From the NCBI GenBank assembly GCA_902783405.1, contig CACZQZ010000004.1, forward strand, positions 1 to 26,638: a stretch of DNA of 26,638 bases, in the 5' to 3' direction. Position numbers and translations under genes: made by a program. Positions 13,462-22,484 of the stretch are shown piece after piece. The notes under the pieces were generated by a model. It was not told the DNA's origin, did no database searches, and was given only the letters and a program-made list of their open reading frames with translations. Each line of letters opens with the position of its first letter. Position 1 is the stretch's first letter. This DNA comes from an uncultured Erysipelotrichaceae bacterium (GTDB lineage: Bacteria; Bacillota_I; Bacilli_A; RF39; UBA660).

Positions 13462-15330
13462 ATGACAAAAGAAGATTTATTAAAATTAAAAATGAAATTA
13501 TCTAAATTATCTGAAGAAGAACAAAAGAAAAGAAACCTTTATTTAAGAGATTTAGCAAGTGGAGAACTGCAAGGACCACCAACGGGATATCCTAGTATAG
13601 ATAAACCATGGCTAAAACATTATGATTTTTCCAAATTAGATTATTTGGATATTAAAAAAACAGTATATCAAGAAGTTTACGATAATAATTTACCATATCA
13701 AAAAGAATTAGCACTCGAATTTTTTGGTACAAAGATATCATATAAAAAATTTTTTGAAAATGTTCAAAGCGCTGTTAAAGCGTTAAAAGAATATGGCGTG
13801 AAAAAAGGTGATTATGTTTCATTTTGCATTGCAGGAATTCCTGAAACTGCATACCTGTTTTATGCTTGTTCTTATATTGGAGCTATAGGAAACTTCATGA
13901 CACCAAATATGTATATGGAAGATATGGCAGAGAATGTAAACATTTCAGAATCAAAAATATTTTTTGTGATGGATAAATTCTATGAAAAAATAAGTCCTGC
14001 ACTTAAAAAAGCTAATGTAGATAATGTTATAATAGTACCAACACTTAATTCTTCGCTATTAAAATATGTTTCTCCAAAATTTAAAATTGTTAATTCAAAT
14101 GAATTATTTTGGAATCAATTTATAAAAGATGGAAAATATAAGAAAGCAGAAGAACCAGTAAAATATGAAAAAGATTCTCCACTGGTAGTTGTTTATTCAT
14201 CCGGAACAACAGGTAGATATAAAGGAATACTACTATCTAATGATAGTTTTCAAAATTCTGTTCATAGTTATCCATCGATTGGTGTGGATATTTCTAGAAA
14301 TCAAAAATTTTATCAAATTATACCACCATGGGTATCTACAGGTTTAAGCACATCACTTCATTTACCATTAACTTATGGTGTTTCAGTATTTATGGATCCT
14401 CGTTTTGAAAGAGAACCATTTGTAAAAAATATTATTAAACATAAGATAAATTATGCAGTTGCTACAACTAGTATGTATGAGGGATTTTTAGATGAAAACT
14501 TAGTTAAAAATAAAATTTGGCCATCCATTAATTATCCATTTCAAGGTGGAGAAGCATTACCTATTGAAAAACAAATAAAAATAGATGAAGCTTTCAAAAA
14601 GCATGGATGCGATGCAAAAATTAGATCTGCTTATGGTCAATGTGAATGTGGAGCCGCAATTGTTACTCAAACACAAAAAATAGATCATCCAAAAGGATCT
14701 TCTGGAATTCCACTTCCTGGTATAAATCTAGCCATTGTTGATGATGATAAAAATGAATTAACTGTTAATACAAGAGGAAATATTTTTGTTGATACTCCAT
14801 GTGGAATGTTAAAATATTTTAATAATGATAAATTGACAGAAGAATATTTTTATATTGATAAACAAGGTACTAAATGGAGTCAAACAGGAGATATTGGATA
14901 TATAGATGAAAATGGTAATTTGTTTATAGAAGGAAGAAGTAAAGATTATACAATAGTAAATGATAACAAAATCTATAATTTCGATATTGAAAAAATCATT
15001 TTACAAGATTCTAGAATTAAAGATTGCGATGTAGTTGCTAGAACTGATGGCGAAAAGCAAGAATTATTTGCACATATTATTTATGTAGATGAAGTAGCAA
15101 ACAATAAAGATTTCAATATTGAAGAAAATTTAAAAGAAATACAAGAAAGAATATATCAATATTATGATAATCTAAATATGGTTCCTAATTTATTTAAGAT
15201 AAGAACAGAATTTCCTTGTGCTATGTCTGGAAAAAGGGACGTACGGGCTATGCAACAAGATAATGACAATGTTATTTTCTTAAATTCTAAAGAATTAGTT
15301 AAAACTTTAAAAAAAGTTAAAAGTATGTAA
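13462..15330 (+). CDS. AMP-forming acyl-CoA synthetase-like enzyme (ANL superfamily)
   Basis: A 622-residue adenylate-forming enzyme that activates a carboxylic acid with ATP, probably for thioester formation with CoA. The P-loop-like A3 motif YSSGTTGRYKG is at 245-255. AYGQCECG near 393 is the A5 segment, TGDIGYIDENG near 475 is A7, and GRSKDY near 492 is the hinge/A8 motif. The C-terminal SGKRDVRAM near 600 carries the candidate catalytic Lys (A10). The N-terminal 80 residues include GPPTGYPSIDKPWLK, before the core. No carrier-protein or condensation domain is present, so it is not an NRPS module. It is expressed from its own promoter. The substrate (fatty, aryl or other acid) is not determined; A8 lacks the usual Gly before the I-x-P/D-x-E-I-E element. 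Confidence 0.85.
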   Translation: MTKEDLLKLKMKLSKLSEEEQKKRNLYLRDLASGELQGPPTGYPSIDKPWLKHYDFSKLDYLDIKKTVYQEVYDNNLPYQKELALEFFGTKISYKKFFENVQSAVKALKEYGVKKGDYVSFCIAGIPETAYLFYACSYIGAIGNFMTPNMYMEDMAENVNISESKIFFVMDKFYEKISPALKKANVDNVIIVPTLNSSLLKYVSPKFKIVNSNELFWNQFIKDGKYKKAEEPVKYEKDSPLVVVYSSGTTGRYKGILLSNDSFQNSVHSYPSIGVDISRNQKFYQIIPPWVSTGLSTSLHLPLTYGVSVFMDPRFEREPFVKNIIKHKINYAVATTSMYEGFLDENLVKNKIWPSINYPFQGGEALPIEKQIKIDEAFKKHGCDAKIRSAYGQCECGAAIVTQTQKIDHPKGSSGIPLPGINLAIVDDDKNELTVNTRGNIFVDTPCGMLKYFNNDKLTEEYFYIDKQGTKWSQTGDIGYIDENGNLFIEGRSKDYTIVNDNKIYNFDIEKIILQDSRIKDCDVVARTDGEKQELFAHIIYVDEVANNKDFNIEENLKEIQERIYQYYDNLNMVPNLFKIRTEFPCAMSGKRDVRAMQQDNDNVIFLNSKELVKTLKKVKSM

Positions 15331-15346
15331 ACTTTTAATTTTTTTT
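15317..15346 (+). terminator. weak intrinsic terminator after the acyl-CoA-synthetase-like gene
   Basis: TTAAAAGT/ACTTTTAA 8-bp AT-rich stem overlapping the stop codon, with a following T run. Confidence 0.5.
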
Positions 15347-15356
15347 ATGTTTTTTA

Positions 15357-15365
15357 TGGTATACT
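15357..15365 (+). promoter_or_regulatory. extended -10 promoter for the histidine kinase gene
   Basis: TG-G-TATACT, an extended -10 element, lies 24 bases before the chosen start. No good -35 is seen in the T-rich stretch upstream. Confidence 0.5.
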
Positions 15366-15388
15366 TAAAGAAGGATAGGAATGGTATT

Positions 15389-17215
15389 ATGATTATAACA
15401 AAATCTACATTATTAATAATTTTTAGTATTATATATATAAGTGCAATGATTGGCATTTATTTTGCTAAAGAAAGAGAAAAAAATGAGGAAACTAGAATAT
15501 ATACATATCTTTTGATAACCAATTTATTTAGTTTGATATTTCAAATTTTATGCATTATATATTCATATAACTATGATTGTCTTAATATGCATATGTGTAA
15601 TTTTATATTTAAAACGTATTCTGTTTTATTTTTGGTTTATGTGACATATTTATTGATATATTTAGTCATTATTAGTTTTGATAATTATAAAAAAATTATG
15701 TGGGTAATTCATACATTATTAAATATTAGTGTTGTTATTACATTTTTATTACCAGCAAAATTATATGTATCCCCTGATAAGTCTTCTTTTTATACAACAG
15801 GATTAGCTATGGATTTTGTGTATTTTGTGTCGCTTGTTATTTCAACTTCCATTATTGCAATATTATTTATAAAAAGAAAAAAAATATCAAAAGTTAAAAC
15901 GATACCTTTACATAGTTTTGTTGTTCTTGGTTTAGTTGCAATGATTATTCAAAAAATAAATCCAGAATTAAGTATAATGAGCGCTGTTGAAACATTTTTA
16001 TGTTGTATGATGTATTTTACGATTGAAAATCCAGATTTAAAAATGATAAGACAACTAGAATTAGCAAAAAACGGTGCTGAAAAAGCAAATAGAGCTAAAT
16101 CAGATTTCTTATCTAGTATGTCTCATGAAATTAGAACACCACTAAATGCTATTGTAGGTCTTTCTGAAGATATTGCTTCATATAAAGATCAAGTACCAAA
16201 AGAAGTGGTAGAAGATACAGAAGACATCCGAAATGCATCCCAAACATTACTTGAAATTGTTGGAAATATCTTAGATATCAATAAAATTGAAAGTAATAAA
16301 ATAGAGATTGTAGAAACAACATATGTACCAAAAGAATTAATTGAAACATTAGCTAAAATAAATGCTACTAGAATAGGGGAAAAACCAATTCATTTTAATA
16401 TGAATATCGCAGAAGATCTTCCTTATGAACTTTTAGGCGATAAACTTCATATTAAAGAAATAATTAATAATTTACTTAGTAATGCTTTTAAGTATACAGA
16501 TAGAGGAGAAGTTACTTTAACAGTAAAATGTATTAATAAAGATAATCTTTCCAACTTAATTATCAGTGTAAAAGATACAGGCCGCGGAATTAAAAAAGAA
16601 AATATTGATAAATTATTTACTAAATTTGAACGACTAGGAGCAGACAGGAATACAACCATTGAGGGAACAGGACTAGGTCTTGCCATTACAAAAAATTTAA
16701 TTGAAATGATGGGGGGGACTATTAATGTTCAAAGTCAATTTGGAGAAGGATCTTTATTTGTTGTATTCTTACCACAAAAAATAAGTAAAATGGAAAAACC
16801 AGATGTTGTAGAGTTAAAACAAGAAGTTACTAAAGAAGTAAAAGATTATGGACATAAAAAAATACTTATTGTTGATGATAATATGCTAAATATTAAAGTA
16901 GCTAGAAGAGCGCTTTCTGATTTTAATTTTGAAATAGATGAAGCAACCGATGGATATAGATGTTTAGAAAAAGTAGTAAAAGGTAATGAATATGATTTAA
17001 TTTTAATGGATATTATGATGCCTAATATGGGTGGTGAAGAAACTTTATCTAAATTAAAAGAAAATCCAGAATTTAAAATACCTACTATTGCTTTAACTGC
17101 AGATGCTGTTGCTGGAGCAGAAGAAAAATATAAAGAAGAAGGATTTATTGATTATTTAGCAAAGCCTTTCTCAAGAAATCAGATTAAAGAAAAATTAGAG
17201 GAAATATTTAAATAA
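15389..17215 (+). CDS. membrane hybrid sensor histidine kinase with C-terminal receiver
   Basis: A 608-residue signalling protein. The start at 15389 follows AAGGATAGG; an in-frame ATG at 15347 lies ahead of the promoter. Residues 5-215 contain about six to seven hydrophobic membrane segments with short loops, a sensor of no recognised class. The kinase core has the H-box SMSHEIRTPLNAI with phospho-accepting H246, the N-box INNLLSNAFKYTD near 360, G1 KDTGRGI and G2 GTGLGLAI. The C-terminal receiver spans 490-608, with the acidic pair at 496-497, phospho-accepting D541 in LILMDIMMP and the conserved Lys in LAKPF. No output or HPt domain is present and no response regulator lies alongside, so the phosphorelay partner must be elsewhere. 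A run of seven G near 16711 encodes Met-Gly-Gly after G2. Confidence 0.93.
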   Translation: MIITKSTLLIIFSIIYISAMIGIYFAKEREKNEETRIYTYLLITNLFSLIFQILCIIYSYNYDCLNMHMCNFIFKTYSVLFLVYVTYLLIYLVIISFDNYKKIMWVIHTLLNISVVITFLLPAKLYVSPDKSSFYTTGLAMDFVYFVSLVISTSIIAILFIKRKKISKVKTIPLHSFVVLGLVAMIIQKINPELSIMSAVETFLCCMMYFTIENPDLKMIRQLELAKNGAEKANRAKSDFLSSMSHEIRTPLNAIVGLSEDIASYKDQVPKEVVEDTEDIRNASQTLLEIVGNILDINKIESNKIEIVETTYVPKELIETLAKINATRIGEKPIHFNMNIAEDLPYELLGDKLHIKEIINNLLSNAFKYTDRGEVTLTVKCINKDNLSNLIISVKDTGRGIKKENIDKLFTKFERLGADRNTTIEGTGLGLAITKNLIEMMGGTINVQSQFGEGSLFVVFLPQKISKMEKPDVVELKQEVTKEVKDYGHKKILIVDDNMLNIKVARRALSDFNFEIDEATDGYRCLEKVVKGNEYDLILMDIMMPNMGGEETLSKLKENPEFKIPTIALTADAVAGAEEKYKEEGFIDYLAKPFSRNQIKEKLEEIFK

Positions 17216-17221
17216 AAAAAT

Positions 17222-17265
17222 ATTTCCAAAACTTGCCCAGAAAGGATAGTTTTGGAAATTTTTTT
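17222..17265 (+). terminator. intrinsic terminator after the histidine kinase gene
   Basis: A 12-bp perfect stem ATTTCCAAAACT/AGTTTTGGAAAT with a 14-base loop and a T run. The rest of the gap to gltX (17266-17379) is AT-rich with no clear promoter. Confidence 0.85.
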
Positions 17266-17379
17266 CCGAAACTTGATATTATATTGAATAAATAAGGGTA
17301 TATTTAATAAATAAGATAATTTTTTTAAATTTAATTGACTAAATCTTTTTAAATGAATATAATTAAGTTGGTGATTTTT

Positions 17380-19038
17380 ATGACAAATAAAGAATTAGCA
17401 GACATTATGTTTCCAAATGTGAAACATGATATAGAGTATTATGAAAATTTATATCCAGAGCGAAATTTAAAAGAAGGAGCAGTCGTATCTAGATTTGCAC
17501 CAAGTCCAACAGGATTTGTACATATGGGAAGCTTGCTTGCCGCTTTCATCGAAAGAAAAGTGCCAAAACAAACAGGGGGAGTATTCTTTCTTAGAATTGA
17601 AGATACAGATGGAAAAAGAACAGTTGAAAATGGTATTGGTGGAATTATTGCTGATTTAAAGGCTTTTCATATCGATATAGATGAAGGTGTAATTAGTGAA
17701 ACTGAAAGTAAGGGTGAATATGGACCTTACATTCAAAGTGAGAGAAAAGAAATATATGAAACTTATGCTAAATATTTAGTAGAACAAGGACTCGCTTATC
17801 CTTGCTTTTGTACACCAGAAGAAATAGAAGAAATAAGAAGTGTTCAAGAAAAGAAAAAAGACCGTATTGGATATTATGGAAGATGGGCTAAATGTAAATA
17901 TTTAAGTAATGAAGAGAGAATAGAGAGAATCAAAAATGGAGAAAAATTTATTGTAAGATTAAATTCTCCAGGTAACTTTGATAATAAAGTTGTTTTAAAT
18001 GATTTAGTAAGAGGAAGAATCGAAATGCCAGAAAACGATATGGATATCGTTTTAATTAAAAGTGATGGCCTTCCATTATATCATTTTGCTCATGTTATTG
18101 ATGATCATTTAATGAGAACAACACATGTCTTAAGAGGAGAAGAGTGGATTCCATCAACTCCATGTCATTTACAATTATTTAAAATCTTTGGTTGGAAAGC
18201 TCCTAAATATGCACATTTAGGTCTAGTTATGAAAATTGGCGAAGATGGTGCTAGAAGAAAACTATCCAAAAGAAAAGATCCTGAAGCAGCTGTTAGTTTT
18301 TATCATGAAAAAGGAATTCCAGTAGAAGCTGTTAAATATTATTTAATGACGATTGCTAACTCTAATTTTGAAGCTTGGTGGGATCAGAATAAAGATAAAA
18401 CTTATGATGATTTTACTTTTGATTTTAAGAAAATGAGTTTGAGTGGTTCATTATTTGATTTAGAAAAACTTCTTAATATTTCAAAAAATTATATTAGTAC
18501 GATGAAAGCAGAAGAATTATATGATGAATTAGTTACATATACTGAAGAATTTGATTCTGAATTTCATCAAATTTTAAAAAATGATAAAGATTATGCTTTA
18601 AAAGTTTTAAATATTGAAAGAGAAAAGAAAAAACCTCGTAAAGATTATGCTATGTATAGTGATATAAGAAAATATTCTTGGTATATGTTTGATGAATTAT
18701 TTGAAAAAGAAGAAAAAACATATGATTTTCAAAATATCAATGATAAAGATGAAATTAAGAATATCGTAAATGAGTATTTTACTAATTATTATGATGAAAA
18801 TGATGATCATGAAACTTGGTTTAACAAAATGAAAGAACTTGCTAAAAAATTAGGTTATGCAGATAATATGAAAGACTATAAAGAAAATCCAGATAATTAT
18901 AAAGGAAACATTACTGATATTGCAACTGTTATTAGAGTAGCTATAACAACTCAAGCACAAACTCCAGATTTATATGAAATATTACAAGTTCTTGGTAAAG
19001 ATAGTATTTTAAAGAGAATAGAAAAAGAGTATTACTAA
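17380..19038 (+). CDS. gltX: glutamyl-tRNA synthetase, N-terminally extended type
   Basis: Class I synthetase that charges tRNA-Glu (and perhaps tRNA-Gln in non-discriminating forms). It has 552 residues from the ATG after GGTGAT; an earlier ATG at 17353 has no binding site. The catalytic core begins with RFAPSPTGFVHMG; HMGS at 48-51 is the HIGH motif and KLSKR at 294-298 is the KMSKS motif. About 37 residues (TNKELADIMFPN and so on) precede the core, a feature of the longer GluRS type seen in some Firmicutes. Cys residues around CFC (near 144) and in AKCKY may form a metal site. The anticodon-binding C-terminal half is present. It is followed seven bases later by a ribosome binding site for the next gene, so they form one unit. 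Confidence 0.93.
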   Translation: MTNKELADIMFPNVKHDIEYYENLYPERNLKEGAVVSRFAPSPTGFVHMGSLLAAFIERKVPKQTGGVFFLRIEDTDGKRTVENGIGGIIADLKAFHIDIDEGVISETESKGEYGPYIQSERKEIYETYAKYLVEQGLAYPCFCTPEEIEEIRSVQEKKKDRIGYYGRWAKCKYLSNEERIERIKNGEKFIVRLNSPGNFDNKVVLNDLVRGRIEMPENDMDIVLIKSDGLPLYHFAHVIDDHLMRTTHVLRGEEWIPSTPCHLQLFKIFGWKAPKYAHLGLVMKIGEDGARRKLSKRKDPEAAVSFYHEKGIPVEAVKYYLMTIANSNFEAWWDQNKDKTYDDFTFDFKKMSLSGSLFDLEKLLNISKNYISTMKAEELYDELVTYTEEFDSEFHQILKNDKDYALKVLNIEREKKKPRKDYAMYSDIRKYSWYMFDELFEKEEKTYDFQNINDKDEIKNIVNEYFTNYYDENDDHETWFNKMKELAKKLGYADNMKDYKENPDNYKGNITDIATVIRVAITTQAQTPDLYEILQVLGKDSILKRIEKEYY

Positions 19039-19051
19039 AAGGAGTATGAAA

Positions 19052-20011
19052 ATGAATTTTAGGACGTATGAAGATTTAGCTAATATTTTAAATAATAATT
19101 TACATAAAATACCTTCAGATGTGGATTTGGTAGTAGGAATACCAAAAAGTGGACTAATGGTAGCGAGTATGATATCTCTATATTTGAATTTACCATTATC
19201 TGATTTAGATTTGTTATTATCGGATAGTATGTATGCTTCAGGTACGACTAAAGTAAAGAAGACTTGGATATCAAAACCTTCTGATGCAAGAAAGATATTA
19301 ATTGTGGATGATAGTTCAATATCTGGAACAGCATTAAATGAAGCAAAAGAAAAGATTAAAAAATCAAAATATAAAAATAAAGTTATATTTTTAGTAGTGT
19401 TTGTAAACGAAAAAACAAAAAAATTACCGGATTTATATTTTGATATTTGTCCTAGTCCTAGAATGTTTGAATGGAATTATATGCATCATGGACTTTTGGA
19501 ACAAGCATGTGTAGACATTGATGGTGTACTTTGTAGAGACCCTTCAGAAGAAGAAAATGATGATGGAAAAAAATATATAAAGTTTATTAAGACGGTAAAA
19601 CCGAGAGTTGTTCCAACAAGAAAAATTGGTTATTTAGTAACATCAAGGCTTGAAAAATATAGATCACAAACTGAATATTGGCTTTCTAAAAATAATATTC
19701 AATATGATCAATTAATTATGATGAATTTATCATCTAAAGAAGAACGTATTAAACTTGGAAATCATGGAAGCTTTAAGGGAGAACAATATAAAAAATTACC
19801 AAATACTGTGATATTCATTGAAAGTAGCAAAAATCAAGCTCAAACAATTGCTAACGTATCAGGAAAAGACGTGTTTTGTGTTGAAGACAGTAAACTTTAT
19901 CGACCATCATTTGATTGTTTAGATGTAAACGAAAGTAAAATTAGAAGACTATTTAGAAAGGTAGTTCCTTTTAAAATTAGAAAAAAATTAAAAAAAATGT
20001 TTAAAAAATAA
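19052..20011 (+). CDS. fusion: PRTase-fold domain + HAD-like domain
   Basis: A 319-residue protein. The start at 19052 is set by GGAG at the right distance; an in-frame ATG at 19046 is too close. Residues 1-145 look like a type I phosphoribosyltransferase: VVGIPKSGLMVA (28-39) and the PRPP loop ILIVDDSSISGTAL (82-95). Residues 150-290 carry a HAD-like motif I, VDIDGVL with D155 and D157, and later sequence suited to a small HAD fold. The tail is strongly basic (KIRKKLKKMFKK). Similar two-domain proteins occur in capsule or exopolysaccharide clusters, which fits the glycan genes that follow, though a terminator separates them. The substrate is unknown. Confidence 0.75.
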   Translation: MNFRTYEDLANILNNNLHKIPSDVDLVVGIPKSGLMVASMISLYLNLPLSDLDLLLSDSMYASGTTKVKKTWISKPSDARKILIVDDSSISGTALNEAKEKIKKSKYKNKVIFLVVFVNEKTKKLPDLYFDICPSPRMFEWNYMHHGLLEQACVDIDGVLCRDPSEEENDDGKKYIKFIKTVKPRVVPTRKIGYLVTSRLEKYRSQTEYWLSKNNIQYDQLIMMNLSSKEERIKLGNHGSFKGEQYKKLPNTVIFIESSKNQAQTIANVSGKDVFCVEDSKLYRPSFDCLDVNESKIRRLFRKVVPFKIRKKLKKMFKK

Positions 20012-20025
20012 ATAACCTAAATATA

Positions 20026-20054
20026 AAAACAAGTATGCAAAAGACTTGTTTTTT
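20026..20054 (+). terminator. intrinsic terminator before the glycan cluster
   Basis: AAAACAAGT/ACTTGTTTT 9-bp stem, 9-base loop, T run. A TATAAT at 20057-20062 just after it is a candidate -10 for the glycosyltransferase operon, without a clear -35. Confidence 0.8.
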
Positions 20055-20094
20055 GTTATAATAAAAATAGATAAATGAAATAGGATGTGAAAAT

Positions 20095-21030
20095 ATGCCT
20101 AAAATAAGTATTATTATTCCTGTATATAATACAGAAAAATATATAGAAAAATGTTTAAATAGTATTTTGAATCAAACATTCAATGATTTCGAAGTGATTG
20201 CTATTGATGATGGAAGTACAGATTCATCTTTAGAGATTTTAAAAAAATATGAGAGTGATGAAAGATTTGTAATTATTCATAAAGAAAATGAAGGACAAGC
20301 AGTAGCTAGAAATATAGGTATCAAAAAAGCAAGTGGAGAATATATTACTTTTGTTGATAGTGACGATTATATTGACAAAAATATGCTAGAAGATTTATAT
20401 CGCTTGGTACAAGAAAAAGATGCAGATGTAGCTATTTGTGATATTTTAAAAGAAAGTAAAGCAGATAAACTTGTCTTTAAAAACTATTGGGATGTAAATA
20501 CAGAAAAAAATAAAAACATGATGACTTCTCATATGGGACCAGTAGCAAGACTTTATAAAAGAGATTTATTTATAAAACACAACATTTTCTTTAAAGAGAA
20601 AATTATTTATGAAGATTTGGCAACCATTCCATTACTTGCTATGGTATCCAAAAACATAGAATACATAGAAAAACCTTATTATCATTATATTATAAGAGAA
20701 AACTCCACAATGCAAAAAATAACATATTCAGAAAAACTAAAAAATATATTTGATGTTATGGATTATTTAGAGGGACATATTACTACAGATTATAAAGAAG
20801 AACTAGAGTATTTATATATAGAACATTTATTATATAGTGCATCACTTAGATTTTTTAAATTTCAAAAAAAAGATATGCTTTTAAAAATTCAAAAAATTAT
20901 GAAACAAAAATATCCAGATTATACAAAAAATATGTATTATAAAAAGAAAAGTATCAAATTTAAAATCGTTTGCCATCTTTTCTATTATAAAAATTATTTT
21001 CTATTATCATTAATAACGAAAGGAAGATAA
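20095..21030 (+). CDS. family 2 glycosyltransferase
   Basis: A 311-residue GT2 (GT-A fold) enzyme that transfers a sugar from a nucleotide sugar onto a lipid-linked or growing glycan at the inner membrane face. ISIIIPVYNTEKYI at the N-terminus, DDGSTD (38-43) and the metal-binding VDSDDY near 90 are typical. The C-terminus is basic and aromatic, suited to peripheral membrane contact, without a clear membrane segment. It is the first gene of a tight operon and is a close paralogue of the next gene, two bases away. Donor and acceptor are unknown. Confidence 0.92.
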   Translation: MPKISIIIPVYNTEKYIEKCLNSILNQTFNDFEVIAIDDGSTDSSLEILKKYESDERFVIIHKENEGQAVARNIGIKKASGEYITFVDSDDYIDKNMLEDLYRLVQEKDADVAICDILKESKADKLVFKNYWDVNTEKNKNMMTSHMGPVARLYKRDLFIKHNIFFKEKIIYEDLATIPLLAMVSKNIEYIEKPYYHYIIRENSTMQKITYSEKLKNIFDVMDYLEGHITTDYKEELEYLYIEHLLYSASLRFFKFQKKDMLLKIQKIMKQKYPDYTKNMYYKKKSIKFKIVCHLFYYKNYFLLSLITKGR

Positions 21031-21032
21031 AT

Positions 21033-21974
21033 ATGATTAAAATAAGTGTTATTGTTCCTGTATATAATACTGAAAAATATATGGAAAAGTGTTTAGATTC
21101 TTTGACTTGTCAAACGATTAAAGATATAGAAATCATTGTTATCAATGATGGAAGTACAGATAAAAGCAAAGAAATTATTGATAACTATGCAAAAAAATAT
21201 CAAAATATAAAAGCTTATCATTTACAAAATGGAGGAGTTAGTAAAGCAAGAAATTTTGGTTTAAAAAAAGCTAAAGGAGAATATATTACTTTTTTAGATA
21301 GTGACGATTATATTGATGATAATTTATATGAAAAAATGTATGATAAAGCAAAAGAAAATGACGCAGATGTATGTGAATGTGATTATATTTGGGAATTTCT
21401 TAAAAAGAAAAGATATGATTATTTAAATAAAAACATTCACCCATTACTATCAATGAGAGCTGTTGTATGGAATAGACTTTATAAAAGAGAGTTATTAATT
21501 AATAATAAAATATCTTTTCATGAAGGAGTACATTTTGAAGATGTAGAATTTTGTTATGAAGTTTTTCCTTATATTAAAAATTTTGCTTATGTTAAAGATG
21601 TTTATGTTCACTATGTACAAAGAGATAATTCTATTACAAGTGATCGAACAGATAAATTAAAAGATATTTATAAAGTACTAGATGGTACTATACAATATTA
21701 TAAAAAACATCATTTTTATGATGAATATAAAAATGAATTAGAATATATTTATATGAGATATATTTTTGGTAGTTCTTTTCTTAGAATGGTTAAAATTAAA
21801 GATCATAAAATTAGAAAGAAAATGCTTAAAGAATCTTATCATAAATTATTAGATGTTTATCCAAATTATAAAGAAAATCCATATTTAAAAGAAAAAGGAA
21901 AAAGAAACTTTTATTTTCGCTCAATTAATAAGTTTACTTTTCCAATATACTGTTTTTTGTTTCATCTTAAATAA
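21033..21974 (+). CDS. family 2 glycosyltransferase, paralogue of the preceding gene
   Basis: A 313-residue GT2 enzyme. It shares the N-terminal IVPVYNTEKYMEKCL block, NDGSTDKS, YITFLDSDDYID and the C-terminal basic region with the gene before it, in the same order and spacing, which points to a tandem duplication. AAGGAAG precedes its start, only two bases after the previous stop. It probably adds a neighbouring sugar of the same repeat unit. The exact specificity is not readable. Confidence 0.92.
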   Translation: MIKISVIVPVYNTEKYMEKCLDSLTCQTIKDIEIIVINDGSTDKSKEIIDNYAKKYQNIKAYHLQNGGVSKARNFGLKKAKGEYITFLDSDDYIDDNLYEKMYDKAKENDADVCECDYIWEFLKKKRYDYLNKNIHPLLSMRAVVWNRLYKRELLINNKISFHEGVHFEDVEFCYEVFPYIKNFAYVKDVYVHYVQRDNSITSDRTDKLKDIYKVLDGTIQYYKKHHFYDEYKNELEYIYMRYIFGSSFLRMVKIKDHKIRKKMLKESYHKLLDVYPNYKENPYLKEKGKRNFYFRSINKFTFPIYCFLFHLK

Positions 21975-22001
21975 ATTATTTAAAAAGCAGGAGGTTATTA
22001 T

Positions 22002-22484
22002 ATGAAAAAGAAAGTTTTATTTATATCTTCGACAGGTGGTCATTTTTCAGAAATGATGCAACTAGAAAAAATATTTAAAAACTATGATTATCATATTATT
22101 ACAGAAAAAACAAAGTCCAATAAAAATTTAAAAAATAAATATGGTAAAAAAATTGATTACTTGGTTTATGGTACTTATAGTACGCCTCTAACTCTTATTT
22201 TGTATCCATTTAAACTAATTATAAATATTTTTAAATCACTTTATTATTATGTAAAAATAAGACCAAAATTTATTATAACAACAGGAACTCATACAGCAGT
22301 TCCTATGTGTTATATTGGAAAGTTATTTGGATCTAAAATTATTTTTATTGAAACTTTTGCTAATAGTAAAACAAAAACAAAATCTGGTAAAATGATTTAT
22401 CCTATTGCGGATTTATTTTTAGTGCAGTGGGAAAGTATGCTAAATTTATATCCTAAAGCAGTTTATGGGGGGTGGATATATTGA
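22002..22484 (+). CDS. PssD/Alg14-like glycosyltransferase subunit (membrane anchor)
   Basis: A 160-residue Alg14-family protein, the membrane-bound half of a split GT-B glycosyltransferase that works with the PssE/Alg13-like partner encoded next. STGGHFSEM (10-18) is the family signature, a hydrophobic stretch near residues 60-85 fits membrane association, and TTGTHTAVP near 103-111 and IFIETFAN near 126 match the family. It ends TGA in the sequence TTGA shared with the start of the partner. Its substrate is typically a nucleotide sugar added as the second residue of a polysaccharide repeat unit. Confidence 0.88.
   Translation: MKKKVLFISSTGGHFSEMMQLEKIFKNYDYHIITEKTKSNKNLKNKYGKKIDYLVYGTYSTPLTLILYPFKLIINIFKSLYYYVKIRPKFIITTGTHTAVPMCYIGKLFGSKIIFIETFANSKTKTKSGKMIYPIADLFLVQWESMLNLYPKAVYGGWIY

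Noticed and set aside
13462..15330. NRPS adenylation module
   Set aside because: The enzyme is a stand-alone ANL protein with no carrier, condensation or thioesterase domain nearby.
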